Source: Flavobacterium sp.
GTDB taxonomy: Bacteria; Bacteroidota; Bacteroidia; Flavobacteriales; Flavobacteriaceae
Direction: 5' to 3'
NCBI RefSeq assembly: GCF_024710485.1
Contig: NZ_JANJUQ010000031.1
Coordinates: 1 to 64,000, forward strand
Length of the DNA stretch: 64,000 bases
In this document: positions 1 to 9,203 of the stretch, one piece after another
Position numbering within the stretch: the stretch's first letter is position 1
Layout of the letters: each line of letters opens with the position of its first letter
Made by a program: the position numbers and the translations under genes
The notes under the pieces: model-generated
What the model saw: only the letters and a program-made list of their open reading frames with translations
Database searches by the model: none
What the model was told of the DNA's origin: nothing

Positions 1-2225
1 ACACTGTAGAAGTTCAATTTATCGGCTATAAAAAAATCACGCAAGAAGTTACGCTGTCTGAGAACAATAAAACAGTCAACTTAAACACCATTGCCATTGA
101 AGAAGAAGCCGTACAGTTAGCCGGAGTTGAAATCGTAAAAGAGCGTTCTACCATCGAACAAAAAATCGACAGAAAAGTGGTGAATGTTGGAAAAGACCTC
201 ATCGCTTCCGGAAACACTGCTTCGGAAATTTTAAATAACGTACCAACCGTAAGCGTAGATCCGCAAACCAAAGAACTGAGTTTAAGAGGCAATTCCAATG
301 TAAGAGTTTTAATTGACGGAAAGCCGTCAAATATTGATGCAGCTCAGTTGTTACAGCAAATCCCGTCTTCTTCTATTAAACAAATCGAATTGATTACTAA
401 TCCTTCCGCCAAATACAATCCGGAAGGCATGAGCGGTATCATCAACATCATTTTACACAAAAATTCACGAGAAGGCTTCAACGGAAGCATTAACTCAGGC
501 GTTACTTTTGGTATTACCCCAAAAACCAATTCCGCTTTAAATTTAAATTACAAAGTAGGCAAAGTAAATTTCTATACCAACTACGGTTTTAACCATGGGA
601 AAAATGCCAATGAAGGTTATATCAACAGTTCCCAACCGCTTTTTGAAAACAAACAAGAATTTGGCGGTTCCAATTTAAATACTTCGCATTTGGTTAAATT
701 AGGTATGGATTATTATATCGATGAGAAAAACACCCTTTCCTTCTACACCAACCAAAATATTGTAAACGGTGGCGGAAATGGTTTTACCGACATCAACTAT
801 ACCAATCCCGCCGGCAGAGATTCCAGACAATTGTCTTTTTCCGAAAATGACAATTACACGCAAACATATGATCTGGCTTATAAACATGACTTCACCAAAA
901 AAGGAGAAACCCTCGATTTTCAAGCTAATTTTTCCAACACAGACAGCCCGGAATACTCTGATTATTTGTTCAACCAAGTCAATCCAACTTCAACGCGAAT
1001 AACTACGAACGATATTGAAAGAAATACCGACTTTTTGCAAATCAACTTAGACTATGTAAACCCATTGTCGGAAACGGTAAAATTGGAGGTTGGTGCCGAA
1101 ACCCGAATCCAAAAAATCACTAATAATTTTGACGAAACCATTAACGAAGCTTCGGCATCTTATAACCGTGTCGGCAATTCCAACTTTGTTTTCACCAGAA
1201 ACATTCATTCTTTTTACGCGAATATCGGCAAACAATGGAAAAAATGGAGTGTACAAGCCGGTGTTCGTTTGGAACAATACGAGATCGACGGTGACTTCGA
1301 AAATATAGTAACTTCCACTACTCCATCTGAAAACCTTAATGACCAAAGCCGCATTGAAGATGATATTTTTGCCATTTATCCGTCATTGTTTTTCAACTAT
1401 AAAGCGAGCGATAAAGATTCCTTCAACTTCAACGTCTCACGTCGTGTTGATCGTCCGAGTATCGGGCAAATCAGCCCTATCCGCGAATGGACTACCCCTT
1501 TAGTAGAATCCAGAGGAAATCCGGCCTTGGAACCGCAATTCACCAACTCTTTCGAAGTGAATTACACCCGAACTACCAAAATTGGCTCTATTACAACGGG
1601 GGTTTTCTACCGACAAATCAACGACGAAATCGGAAGAGTGATTTACAAAAACCCGGACAATATCAATCAGGATATTATCTCTTATGATAATTTTGACAAC
1701 AACCAAGCTATCGGAACAGAAATATCTGCGAATTTAAAACTAGCTACTTGGTGGTCGGTTAATGCCAGTAGCGATGCCTATTTCAGAACGGTCCGAGGAA
1801 CAGTTCAAAATGCTGATACACAAGAACAAGAAAGAGCCGAAGCCGATGTGGTGGCCTTTAACATCCGTATGAATCACAACTTTGTCGCCAATAAAAAATT
1901 GCGATTCAACTTATTTGCCATGTACCGCGGCAGAGATTTAGGCTTACAGTTTGAAAGAGAGCCAATGTACCGCATGGATATTGGTTCTACTTACACTATT
2001 TTAAAAGGAAAAGGAAGCATTACAGCCCGTTTCAACGATGTTTTTGAAACCATGAACTTCGCCTTCGATGGTAATATTCCGTACCGCCAAACCGGCGCTT
2101 TCTTTTGGGAAAGTCAAACGTTTTACGTCGGATTCAACTATATGTTTGGTGGCGGTAAAAACAGCGCCATGCAACGCAAACAAAGAGATCAAAATGAAAC
2201 CCAAGGCAGTGGTGGCCTTTTATAA
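1..2225 (+). CDS. TonB-dependent receptor-like outer-membrane beta-barrel protein (5' truncated)
   Basis: The reading frame is open from the first bases of the window, so the true N-terminus (signal peptide and most of a carboxypeptidase-like regulatory domain) lies outside. The visible start, with FIGYKK followed by VQLAGVEIVKERS, is the end of that domain. A plug-like segment follows (LRGNSNVRVLIDGKPSNI, then IEQIELITNPSAKY-like residues), then a long stretch of alternating aromatic/polar strands ending in FYVGFNYMFGGG, as in the OMP_b-brl_3 receptor family. It should sit in the outer membrane and bind or import a ligand with TonB energy; the substrate cannot be told. The C-terminal tail is Gln/Asn/Gly rich. 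The gene ends at a shared terminator facing fabH. Confidence 0.88.
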   Translation, partial: TVEVQFIGYKKITQEVTLSENNKTVNLNTIAIEEEAVQLAGVEIVKERSTIEQKIDRKVVNVGKDLIASGNTASEILNNVPTVSVDPQTKELSLRGNSNVRVLIDGKPSNIDAAQLLQQIPSSSIKQIELITNPSAKYNPEGMSGIINIILHKNSREGFNGSINSGVTFGITPKTNSALNLNYKVGKVNFYTNYGFNHGKNANEGYINSSQPLFENKQEFGGSNLNTSHLVKLGMDYYIDEKNTLSFYTNQNIVNGGGNGFTDINYTNPAGRDSRQLSFSENDNYTQTYDLAYKHDFTKKGETLDFQANFSNTDSPEYSDYLFNQVNPTSTRITTNDIERNTDFLQINLDYVNPLSETVKLEVGAETRIQKITNNFDETINEASASYNRVGNSNFVFTRNIHSFYANIGKQWKKWSVQAGVRLEQYEIDGDFENIVTSTTPSENLNDQSRIEDDIFAIYPSLFFNYKASDKDSFNFNVSRRVDRPSIGQISPIREWTTPLVESRGNPALEPQFTNSFEVNYTRTTKIGSITTGVFYRQINDEIGRVIYKNPDNINQDIISYDNFDNNQAIGTEISANLKLATWWSVNASSDAYFRTVRGTVQNADTQEQERAEADVVAFNIRMNHNFVANKKLRFNLFAMYRGRDLGLQFEREPMYRMDIGSTYTILKGKGSITARFNDVFETMNFAFDGNIPYRQTGAFFWESQTFYVGFNYMFGGGKNSAMQRKQRDQNETQGSGGLL

Positions 2226-2257
2226 ACACCACATATAAATTATAGATTAGTTGTTAC

Positions 2258-2292
2258 AAAAAAAGCCAAACAAAATTGTTTGGCTTTTTTTA
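2258..2292. terminator. Bidirectional terminator between the TonB receptor gene and fabH
   Basis: The arms AAGCCAAACA and TGTTTGGCTT form a stem with an A-run on the left and a T-run on the right, so the hairpin can stop transcription from both convergent genes. Confidence 0.85.
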
Positions 2293-2306
2293 TGACGGAA
2301 ATATTT

Positions 2307-3317
2307 TTACCATTTAATGATGGCGCTGGCCCAAGTAAAACCACTACCGAAAGCCGCTAACACTACGGTATCGCCTTCTTTAATTTTACCTTGTTCCCAA
2401 GCTTCTGTCAACGCAATCGGAATAGACGCTGCCGTAGTATTACCATACTTTTGAATGTTATTGAAAACCTGATCATCGGTCAATTTAAATTTTTGCTGGA
2501 TGAATTGAGAAATTCTCAAATTCGCCTGATGCGGAATCAACATATCAATGTCCGAAACCTGTAAATTATTAGCTTGCAAACCTTCGTTAATAACTTCGCT
2601 AAAACGAACCACCGCATTTTTAAATACAAATTGGCCGTTCATATATGGAAAATAACTTTCGTCATCGGGATTGTTATCTGCAATAATATCGGTAACCCAA
2701 CGCTTGCCCATGCCCGGCGCAATAACCGTTAATTCTTCGGCGTGTTGACCTTCTGAATGTAAATGAGTAGAAAGGATTCCTTTAGTTAAATCTTCTTCTC
2801 TACTCAAAACAGCCGCTCCGGCTCCATCGCCAAAAATCACCGAAACACCCCTACCGCGAGTAGTCATATCCAAACCGGTAGAATGCAACTCCGATCCGAT
2901 TACCAATATGTTTTTATACATTCCGGTTTTGATGTATTGATCAGCCACCGAAAGCGCATAGACAAATCCGGAACATTGGTTTCTCACATCCAAAGCGCCA
3001 ACCGTTCTCAATCCTAAATCGCGTTGTACTAAAACACCCGGACCCGGAAAATAGTAATCAGGACTCAACGTGGCAAATATGACAAAGTCGATGTCGTTTC
3101 TATCAATTTTAGCTCTTTCTATAGCAATTTTGGCGGCTTTAACACCCATAGAAGTGGTCGTGTCTTCGCCTCTAATAACATGTCTTCTTTCTTGAATTCC
3201 GGTTCGCTCCTGAATCCATTCATCATTCGTATCCATTATTTTGGATAAATCATCATTGGTAACAATATTATCCGGAACGTAAAAACCTAAACCTGTGATT
3301 TTTGAGTGGTACATCAT
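2307..3317 (-). CDS. fabH: 3-oxoacyl-ACP synthase III (KASIII)
   Basis: FabH condenses an acyl-CoA primer with malonyl-ACP to start type II fatty acid synthesis in the cytosol. The 336-residue length fits the family. The catalytic triad is visible: Cys115 in RNQCSGFVYAL, His263 in IPHQANLRI and Asn293 in YGNTTAASIP. The N-terminal ITGLGFYVPDNIVTN and DEWIQERTGI motifs are typical. The first ATG is followed at once by a second, so residue 1 or 2 is the start. A TAAATTTG box lies 29 bases upstream. It is monocistronic here, not in a fab/plsX operon. Bacteroidota often have more than one FabH paralogue, so a specialised primer preference is possible. Confidence 0.93.
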   Translation of the reverse strand: MMYHSKITGLGFYVPDNIVTNDDLSKIMDTNDEWIQERTGIQERRHVIRGEDTTTSMGVKAAKIAIERAKIDRNDIDFVIFATLSPDYYFPGPGVLVQRDLGLRTVGALDVRNQCSGFVYALSVADQYIKTGMYKNILVIGSELHSTGLDMTTRGRGVSVIFGDGAGAAVLSREEDLTKGILSTHLHSEGQHAEELTVIAPGMGKRWVTDIIADNNPDDESYFPYMNGQFVFKNAVVRFSEVINEGLQANNLQVSDIDMLIPHQANLRISQFIQQKFKLTDDQVFNNIQKYGNTTAASIPIALTEAWEQGKIKEGDTVVLAAFGSGFTWASAIIKW

Positions 3318-3345
3318 TTTTAGTTATTTAATAAAATCAGAATCG

Positions 3346-3353
3346 CAAATTTA
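3346..3353 (-). promoter_or_regulatory. Putative -7 box for fabH
   Basis: TAAATTTG on the minus strand matches the Bacteroidota TAnnTTTG -7 consensus. No clear TTG lies at the usual distance upstream. Confidence 0.45.
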
Positions 3354-3522
3354 AGAATCTTATAGTTCTAAAAGCCTTTTTTGAGTTCTAATTTAGATTT
3401 CTTTAAAAAAGCGCAAACTAAAACAGTAAAGCAGTGGCCAACTTTAACAAAATCTTCCCATTATTTGTTACCGAAAAACCGTAAATTCGACCCACTTTTA
3501 AACAATCATAAACTACGAGCAT

Positions 3523-5934
3523 ATGAAATTACGCTTTACTTTTCTGTTCTTACTCGGATTAGGATTTTCGGCTTTGGCTCAAGAAAACCTGACCTTTCAA
3601 AAACCATCTGCCGAAATTTTGGCTTTAGCCGATTATGAGCGAGCGCCATCAGTAAGCATGGATTCTAAAAAAGAATACATGTTGCTAAGCTACCGCAACA
3701 CTTACAAAACACTGGACGATTTAAACCAGGAAGAAATGCGTTTAGGAGGTTTGCGCATCAACCCTATTACGAATATTTCGAGTACTGTAACTTATCTCAA
3801 TAATTTGAAGTTGCGAAAAGTCAGCGATAAAGTCGAAACACAAGTTTCAGGATTACCGCAAAATGCCCGAATTACCAACATTTCTTGGTCGCAAAACGAA
3901 AAGAAAATCGGTTTTACCAATACTACCAATACCGGAGTAGAACTTTGGGTTATTGATGTAGCTACGGCGACCGCCAAAAGAATTACCGAAGCCAGTCTAA
4001 ACGCCAACTTAGGAAATCCGTACAGCTGGATGAAAGATAACGAAACGCTATTGGTAAAAATGTTGCCGAAAAACCGCCCTGCTTTAATTGACAGCAAAAA
4101 AGATTTACCGAAAGGACCGACAGTTTCTACCAGCGATGGTTCGAAATCACAAAACAGAACGTATCAAGATTTGTTAAAAAATAAAACTGACGAAGCTAAT
4201 TTTAATGCGTTAGTGACTTCCGAATTATACAGAGTTTCCCTAACCGGAAAAACTGAGTTATTCAAAGGAGCCGACATCTACGCCGGAGAAAGTTTCTCGC
4301 CTGATGGCAATTATTTGATGCTAACCACCATTCAAAAACCGTATTCATACATAGTTCCGTTGAGCCGTTTCCCACAAAAGTCTGTAGTTTACGATTTAAA
4401 CGGAAGAGAGATCAAAGTGGTTAATGAAGTACCTCTTACTGAGGTGATGCCTAAAGGTTTTTCCTCTGTAAGAAAAGGCAAAAGAAGCATGAATTGGAGA
4501 GCCGATAAACCGGCAACACTTTCATTTGCAGTAGCCTTAGACGAAGGTGATCAAGCGAAGAAAGTAGATTTCAGAGATGAAGTTTTCACTTGGGATGCAC
4601 CCTTTAACAATGAACCGAAATCAATCTTAAAAACACAACAACGCTACGGAGGTATTTTGTGGGGGAATGAAACTATTGCCTTTGCTTACGACGATTGGTA
4701 TGATACCAGAAACCAAAAAGTATATTTGTTCAATCCGTCAAATCCGAACCAAGCGCCTAAAGTTGTTTGGGACCGAAATTCGCAAGACATTTACAGCGAT
4801 CCGGGGAATTTTGAAACCAAAAGAAATCAGTACAACCGCTATGTGTTGGCTATCGAAAACAACAATGCGTACTTAATTGGCGACGGATTTACCAAAGAAG
4901 GACAGTTTCCTTTTATAGACGAATTCAACTTAACTACACTCAAAACCAAGCGATTGTACACTTCTAAAATGAAAGACAAAAAAGAAGATTTACAATCGAT
5001 TGAAGACTTCAAAAAAGGCGATGTTTTGGTGCAAATCCAGTCGAAAAACGATTTTCCGAATTACTATTTCAGAAACATCAAATCGGGTAAACTCACACCG
5101 ATTACCAACTTCAAAAACCCGTTTGAAAGCATTAAAAACGTGTACAAGGAAGTCATCAAATACAAAAGAAAAGACGGTGTGGAATTATCAGGTACTTTAT
5201 ATTTACCAGCCGGTTACGACAGAACTAAAAAAACCGAAAAGTTACCGTTGTTGATTTGGGCTTATCCTGAAGAATTTAAGGACAAAAACAGCGCCGGACA
5301 AAGCAACAAAAACCCGAACGAGTTTACATTCCCGAACTACGGTTCTTTTGTGTATTGGGTAACCAAAGGGTATGCGGTTTTAGACGATGCTTCTTTCCCT
5401 ATTATAGGCGAAGGTACTACAGAACCTAACGATACTTTTATGCCGCAATTGATTGCTAATGCCGAGGCTGCGATTGATGCCGTGGACAACTTGGGTTATA
5501 TCAACCGTAAAAAAGTGGCTATTGGTGGTCATTCCTACGGAGCGTTTATGACCGCTAATTTGTTAACACATACCAATTTATTCGCTTGCGGTATTGCACG
5601 AAGCGGTGCTTACAACAGAACGTTAACGCCTTTTGGTTTCCAAAGTGAACAACGCAATTATTGGGACGTACCGGAAATCTACAACGGCATGTCGCCTTTT
5701 ATGAACGCCGATAAAATGAAAACACCTTTATTGTTGGTTCACGGCGATGCCGACAACAACCCGGGAACGTTTACCTTACAATCAGAGCGTTATTTCCAAG
5801 CCTTGAAAAATTTGGGCGCACCGGTAAGATTGGTTTTATTGCCTAAGGAAAGTCACGGTTATGCCGCCAAAGACAATATTTTACACCTGCTTTGGGAACA
5901 AGACCAATTCTTGGAAAAATATTTGAAAAACTAG
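3523..5934 (+). CDS. S9 (prolyl oligopeptidase) family serine peptidase, exported
   Basis: A signal peptide (about residues 1-19, ending FSALAQ) is followed by a beta-propeller region with SWSQNEKKIGF-like blade motifs, then a C-terminal alpha/beta-hydrolase domain from about residue 560. The expected triad is Ser671 (GGHSYGAF), Asp744 (HGDADNNP) and His778 (KESHGYAAK). At 803 residues it resembles acylaminoacyl-peptidase or glutamyl endopeptidase-like members of S9 rather than cytosolic POP. It probably trims peptides in the periplasm. It is transcribed alone and followed by its own terminator. Confidence 0.92.
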   Translation: MKLRFTFLFLLGLGFSALAQENLTFQKPSAEILALADYERAPSVSMDSKKEYMLLSYRNTYKTLDDLNQEEMRLGGLRINPITNISSTVTYLNNLKLRKVSDKVETQVSGLPQNARITNISWSQNEKKIGFTNTTNTGVELWVIDVATATAKRITEASLNANLGNPYSWMKDNETLLVKMLPKNRPALIDSKKDLPKGPTVSTSDGSKSQNRTYQDLLKNKTDEANFNALVTSELYRVSLTGKTELFKGADIYAGESFSPDGNYLMLTTIQKPYSYIVPLSRFPQKSVVYDLNGREIKVVNEVPLTEVMPKGFSSVRKGKRSMNWRADKPATLSFAVALDEGDQAKKVDFRDEVFTWDAPFNNEPKSILKTQQRYGGILWGNETIAFAYDDWYDTRNQKVYLFNPSNPNQAPKVVWDRNSQDIYSDPGNFETKRNQYNRYVLAIENNNAYLIGDGFTKEGQFPFIDEFNLTTLKTKRLYTSKMKDKKEDLQSIEDFKKGDVLVQIQSKNDFPNYYFRNIKSGKLTPITNFKNPFESIKNVYKEVIKYKRKDGVELSGTLYLPAGYDRTKKTEKLPLLIWAYPEEFKDKNSAGQSNKNPNEFTFPNYGSFVYWVTKGYAVLDDASFPIIGEGTTEPNDTFMPQLIANAEAAIDAVDNLGYINRKKVAIGGHSYGAFMTANLLTHTNLFACGIARSGAYNRTLTPFGFQSEQRNYWDVPEIYNGMSPFMNADKMKTPLLLVHGDADNNPGTFTLQSERYFQALKNLGAPVRLVLLPKESHGYAAKDNILHLLWEQDQFLEKYLKN

Positions 5935-5956
5935 TCAATTCTTTTTTAAAAAATAG

Positions 5957-5988
5957 AAAACCTCAAGGTGAATACTTTGAGGTTTTTT
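5957..5988 (+). terminator. Rho-independent terminator of the S9 peptidase gene
   Basis: AAAACCTCAA and TTGAGGTTTT pair around a ten-base loop and are followed by a T-run. Confidence 0.85.
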
Positions 5989-6028
5989 TGTGATTGACTG
6001 TTTTTTACTTTTTTCGAAAAAAAATTAT

Positions 6029-6051
6029 TATTTATTGTTTATCAATAAATA
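6029..6051. promoter_or_regulatory. Palindromic operator candidate over the DUF2975/XRE promoter
   Basis: TATTTATTG and CAATAAATA are perfect 9-bp inverted arms around a 5-bp TTTAT spacer. The left arm contains the TTG of the -33 element, so a dimeric HTH protein bound here would occlude RNA polymerase. The nearby XRE regulator is the obvious candidate ligand, by inference. Confidence 0.55.
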
Positions 6052-6064
6052 TTTATTATTTTTG
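6035..6064 (+). promoter_or_regulatory. Bacteroidota-type promoter of the DUF2975/XRE operon
   Basis: TTG at 6035-6037, a 19-bp spacer and TATTTTTG at 6057-6064 match the TTG / TAnnTTTG consensus. The start codon follows 26 bases later. Confidence 0.7.
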
Positions 6065-6089
6065 AACCGTAATTAAAAATCTAAAAAAA

Positions 6090-6632
6090 ATGGAAATCAG
6101 AATCACTACTAAAACGATACTCCAAGTATTGCACATATTATCTTGGATTATTTTTATCGGTTTGTGCGTTGAAGCCGGTAGCTTTTTGTTCAATGCTATA
6201 TTCACTGTAGCTTTCAATCCGTTGGCTGCCGATTATTTCAAACTGACGGAACTGTACCAATACGACTACGGCTTTTTCTTAACCCAACTCTGTTTAGGCT
6301 TTATAGTAGCCATTTTGAAAGCCTTATTATTCTACTTGATTGTAAAAATACTACACGATAAAAAGCTCGATTTTTCTAAACCTTTCAGTCAAGCACTTGT
6401 TAAGTTTGTTTCTAACCTAGCCTATCTGACAATTTTCATTAGTTTTTTCTCCAATTGGGGCGCTAATTACGCCAAATGGTTAGCCGAAAAAGGCATTAAT
6501 ATGCCGGACATCGCTGAATTAAAATTAGACGGAGCCGATATTTGGCTGTTTATGGGAGTGGTACTTTTGGTCATAGCCCAAATCTTTAAAAAAGGAGTAG
6601 AAATGCAAACCGAAAACGAACTAACCATCTAA
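6090..6632 (+). CDS. DUF2975 family integral membrane protein
   Basis: A 180-residue protein with four predicted membrane segments (about residues 12-35, 60-90, 108-125 and 150-168). The family is recognised from its overall form and from its partner: DUF2975 genes typically lie just upstream of a small XRE/YozG-like HTH gene, as here with a 3-bp gap. The biochemical role of the family is not established. The operon has its own bipartite promoter covered by a palindrome, suggesting feedback control by the downstream HTH protein. Confidence 0.8.
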   Translation: MEIRITTKTILQVLHILSWIIFIGLCVEAGSFLFNAIFTVAFNPLAADYFKLTELYQYDYGFFLTQLCLGFIVAILKALLFYLIVKILHDKKLDFSKPFSQALVKFVSNLAYLTIFISFFSNWGANYAKWLAEKGINMPDIAELKLDGADIWLFMGVVLLVIAQIFKKGVEMQTENELTI

Positions 6633-6635
6633 GTT

Positions 6636-6848
6636 ATGCCAATAATTGTTAATGTTGATGTTATGATGGCCAAACGAAAAATGTCGTTGAACGAGCTGTC
6701 CGAGAAAGTCGATTTAACCCTATCGAATCTTTCCATATTAAAAACGGGCAAAGCCAAAGCCATTCGGTTCAGTACTCTCGAAGCCATTTGCAAAGCTTTG
6801 GATTGTCAACCGGGTGATATTTTAGAATATGTAGCCGAAGAAAAATAA
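6636..6848 (+). CDS. XRE (Cro/CI) family HTH regulator, YozG-like
   Basis: This 70-residue protein is essentially one helix-turn-helix domain: KRKMSLNELSEKVDLTLSNLS forms the first helices, then a recognition segment with KTGKAKAIRF, and the conserved end LEAICKALDCQPGDILEY seen in YozG-like regulators. It follows the DUF2975 gene by 3 bp and ends ten bases before the end of the convergent ABC gene. It probably binds DNA as a dimer and may autoregulate through the palindrome at 6029-6051; the partner membrane protein may modulate it. Both are inferences. Confidence 0.88.
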   Translation: MPIIVNVDVMMAKRKMSLNELSEKVDLTLSNLSILKTGKAKAIRFSTLEAICKALDCQPGDILEYVAEEK

Positions 6849-6857
6849 TAGGCGTTT

Positions 6858-7781
6858 TTAAGAAATAATGGACAGATAAACAACAGTTCCCAACGGAAAG
6901 GACTTCGAACTATCGAAGAAGATTGTCTGACCATTGATTGTCGCTTCCACCAAATAATGACTGCCTTTATAGTAGCATTGAGTAACTGTAGCCGGTAAAT
7001 CCGATTGGGAAACCACTTGCATTTGGTGCGGATAAACATAGCGTTTGTTTCCGTTTATTTCGATTTCATTCACATCACCAAAAAGTGAGGCGATGTATTT
7101 ACTGGTTGGATTTCGATATAAATTTTCAGGCGAATCAGAAGCGATAATTTGCCCGTTCTGCATCACCAAAACTTCATCGGCAAACGATAACACATCAGAA
7201 CTATCGTGTGTGGCGACTATAGTAGTAATTTGCTTTTCCTTGAGATAAGCGAATAATTTTCGGCGCAAACTGTTCTTTCTGAAATTATCAATATGGCTGA
7301 ACGGTTCATCTAACAACAACACTTCGGGCTCTAAAGCTAAAACCCGAGCCAAAGCCACCCGTTGCATTTGGCCACCGCTTAAATATTTGGCTTTTGTAGT
7401 AGCAAATTCGGTCATTTCGACAATCTCTAACAATTCGGCTATACGCGCTTGTTTGGCATCGGCATAAATATTCGACAAGTATTTCCCGACGTTTTCCGCT
7501 ACGGTGATAAATGGCATCAAATCGAAATCTTGTGCCAAGTACTTCATATATTCCATCCCGGGAATTAAATGGTATTTTGGTCCGAGTACTTCATTTTCGT
7601 TCCAAAATATTCGGCCTTCATCCAAGTCGTACAAGCCATAAACGAGTTTGAGCAAGGTACTTTTCCCGCAACCGCTTTCGCCTATAATGGCAAGATTTTT
7701 ACCTCTCTCTAACTGAAAAGAAAGATTACTGATGGTGGTTTGGTCTAAATAGGCAAAGGAAATGTGTTGGACTTGTAGCAT
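6858..7781 (-). CDS. ABC transporter ATP-binding protein (PotA/FbpC-like), orphan
   Basis: The nucleotide-binding domain has Walker A GESGCGKST, signature LSGGQMQRVALARVLA, Walker B VLLLDEPF and H-loop VATHD. After the ATPase domain (about residues 1-225) a 75-residue extension begins ASLFGDVNEIEI, the spacing and wording seen in importer ATPases with a TOBE-like regulatory domain (spermidine, iron, sulfate types). No permease or binding protein lies nearby, so the substrate is unknown and it must pair with a membrane component encoded elsewhere. A TAAGTTTG -7 box sits 18 bases upstream of the start. Confidence 0.87.
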   Translation of the reverse strand: MLQVQHISFAYLDQTTISNLSFQLERGKNLAIIGESGCGKSTLLKLVYGLYDLDEGRIFWNENEVLGPKYHLIPGMEYMKYLAQDFDLMPFITVAENVGKYLSNIYADAKQARIAELLEIVEMTEFATTKAKYLSGGQMQRVALARVLALEPEVLLLDEPFSHIDNFRKNSLRRKLFAYLKEKQITTIVATHDSSDVLSFADEVLVMQNGQIIASDSPENLYRNPTSKYIASLFGDVNEIEINGNKRYVYPHQMQVVSQSDLPATVTQCYYKGSHYLVEATINGQTIFFDSSKSFPLGTVVYLSIIS

Positions 7782-7798
7782 GTTGATTTTCTGAAAGG

Positions 7799-7806
7799 CA
7801 AACTTA
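7799..7806 (-). promoter_or_regulatory. Putative -7 box for the ABC ATPase gene
   Basis: TAAGTTTG on the minus strand, just after the terminator of the preceding minus-strand gene. No clear -33 element. Confidence 0.45.
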
Positions 7807-7825
7807 CGAACTTTATTAAAAAGAT

Positions 7826-7861
7826 AAGAGCGACAAGACTCAAACGTGGAGCGTCGCTCTT
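7826..7861 (-). terminator. Terminator of the ABC1 kinase gene
   Basis: AAGAGCGAC and GTCGCTCTT are perfect 9-bp arms; read on the minus strand the hairpin is followed by ATCTTTTTAA. Confidence 0.7.
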
Positions 7862-7889
7862 ACCAACCTAACCAATAAATAAACAATTT

Positions 7890-9203
7890 TTAATGCGGTA
7901 AATATTTTTTAAACGACTTCGTGTCGATACGTGCTTTTAAATCGTGTAACAAATTGTACAAACCGAAAAAGGTTCGGTTGATGTACAAGAAATGCTTAGA
8001 ACCTCTATTGCCGTTCATCTTGCGGAGTTGGGTATCTTTAGAAAAATCTTCTCCCATTTGGGCAATTTTACCGAAGAAATCCGCATCCGAGAAATCAAAC
8101 TCATCGCCGTGAAACGGTTGTGTGAACAGGCTTAATAAGTCGTAGAATATTTTAGTAAAATACTCAATTTCTTTCGGGCTGTCGTCGTGACGCAATATTT
8201 CGAGTTCGTATAATTTCTCATTGAACAGCTTCGGATTATTGATGACTTCCGGTTTAGCCAATTCGAAATACGGAACATAAAATTCTTCCGGTACGTGTTT
8301 GATGCAACCAAAATCTATCGCCACCAATCGGCCTTCAGCATCAATCAGGAAATTCCCGGGATGCGGATCGGCATGTACTTGCTTCAAATGGTGCATTTGG
8401 TACATGTAAAAATCCCATAACGCTTGCCCGATTTTATCGCCTTTGGCTCGGTCTTTATTGTGCGCCGCAAACTCCGACAAATGCTCGCCTTGTATCCATT
8501 CCATCGTTAAAATCTTCTCCGAAGAATATTCCGGATAGTACTTAGGGAAACGCAAATTATCGATTTTACCACACCATTCGGACACTTCCAGACTTTGCTT
8601 TAGTTCTAACACATAATCCGTTTCTTCCAATAATTTGTCTTCCACTTCTTTGAAATACTTATCGGAATCTTTTCCTTTGATGTTAAACATTCTGATGGCA
8701 AACGGTTTGACCAAAGCCAAATCAGAACTTATACTTTCCGCCACTCCGGGATATTGGATTTTCACAGCAAAATTTTTCCCATCCTTGGTTGCTTTGTGTA
8801 CCTGACCGATACTCGCGGCGTTCATGGCGTCCGGAGTGAAGGAATCGTATAAGTCTTCGGGATATTTCCCTAAATATTTTTTGAATGTTTTACGAACCAA
8901 GGGCGCAGACAATGGCGGCACTGAAAACTGCGATAACGAAAACTTTTCCACATACGCTTGCGGCATGATGCTTTTGTCCATGCTCAGCATTTGAGCGACT
9001 TTCAAAGCACTACCTTTGAGGTTTTTCAACCCGTCGTATATGTCTTCCGCGTTGTTTTCGTTGAGCTTGTCACGAGTTAAAGAAGGATTGACCATTTTTT
9101 CACCGTAATAGGCTACGTAATTGGTTCCGACTTTAAGTCCGGTTTTGACCAGCTGTCCGGCGCGTTCAATCTTTCCGGTTGGAATTTTATCTAAGGTTTT
9201 CAT
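7890..9203 (-). CDS. ABC1/AarF/UbiB family atypical kinase
   Basis: UbiB-family proteins are atypical protein-kinase-like ATPases linked to quinone and lipid metabolism. The family marks are present: the KxGQ-like segment LKGSALKVAQMLSMD, the Ala-rich loop NAASIGQVHKA, catalytic-core VKIQYPGV, HADPHPGNFL and metal-binding AIDFGC. At 437 residues it is a short form with no C-terminal membrane helix evident. Its start codon abuts the stop of the upstream TetR-type gene, so the two form a translationally adjacent pair. The local regulator may control this kinase; the substrate is unknown. Confidence 0.9.
   Translation of the reverse strand: MKTLDKIPTGKIERAGQLVKTGLKVGTNYVAYYGEKMVNPSLTRDKLNENNAEDIYDGLKNLKGSALKVAQMLSMDKSIMPQAYVEKFSLSQFSVPPLSAPLVRKTFKKYLGKYPEDLYDSFTPDAMNAASIGQVHKATKDGKNFAVKIQYPGVAESISSDLALVKPFAIRMFNIKGKDSDKYFKEVEDKLLEETDYVLELKQSLEVSEWCGKIDNLRFPKYYPEYSSEKILTMEWIQGEHLSEFAAHNKDRAKGDKIGQALWDFYMYQMHHLKQVHADPHPGNFLIDAEGRLVAIDFGCIKHVPEEFYVPYFELAKPEVINNPKLFNEKLYELEILRHDDSPKEIEYFTKIFYDLLSLFTQPFHGDEFDFSDADFFGKIAQMGEDFSKDTQLRKMNGNRGSKHFLYINRTFFGLYNLLHDLKARIDTKSFKKYLPH

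Noticed and set aside
6090..6848. Toxin-antitoxin module
   Set aside because: A four-helix membrane protein followed by a YozG-like HTH matches the DUF2975 pair; no toxin fold or known antitoxin architecture.
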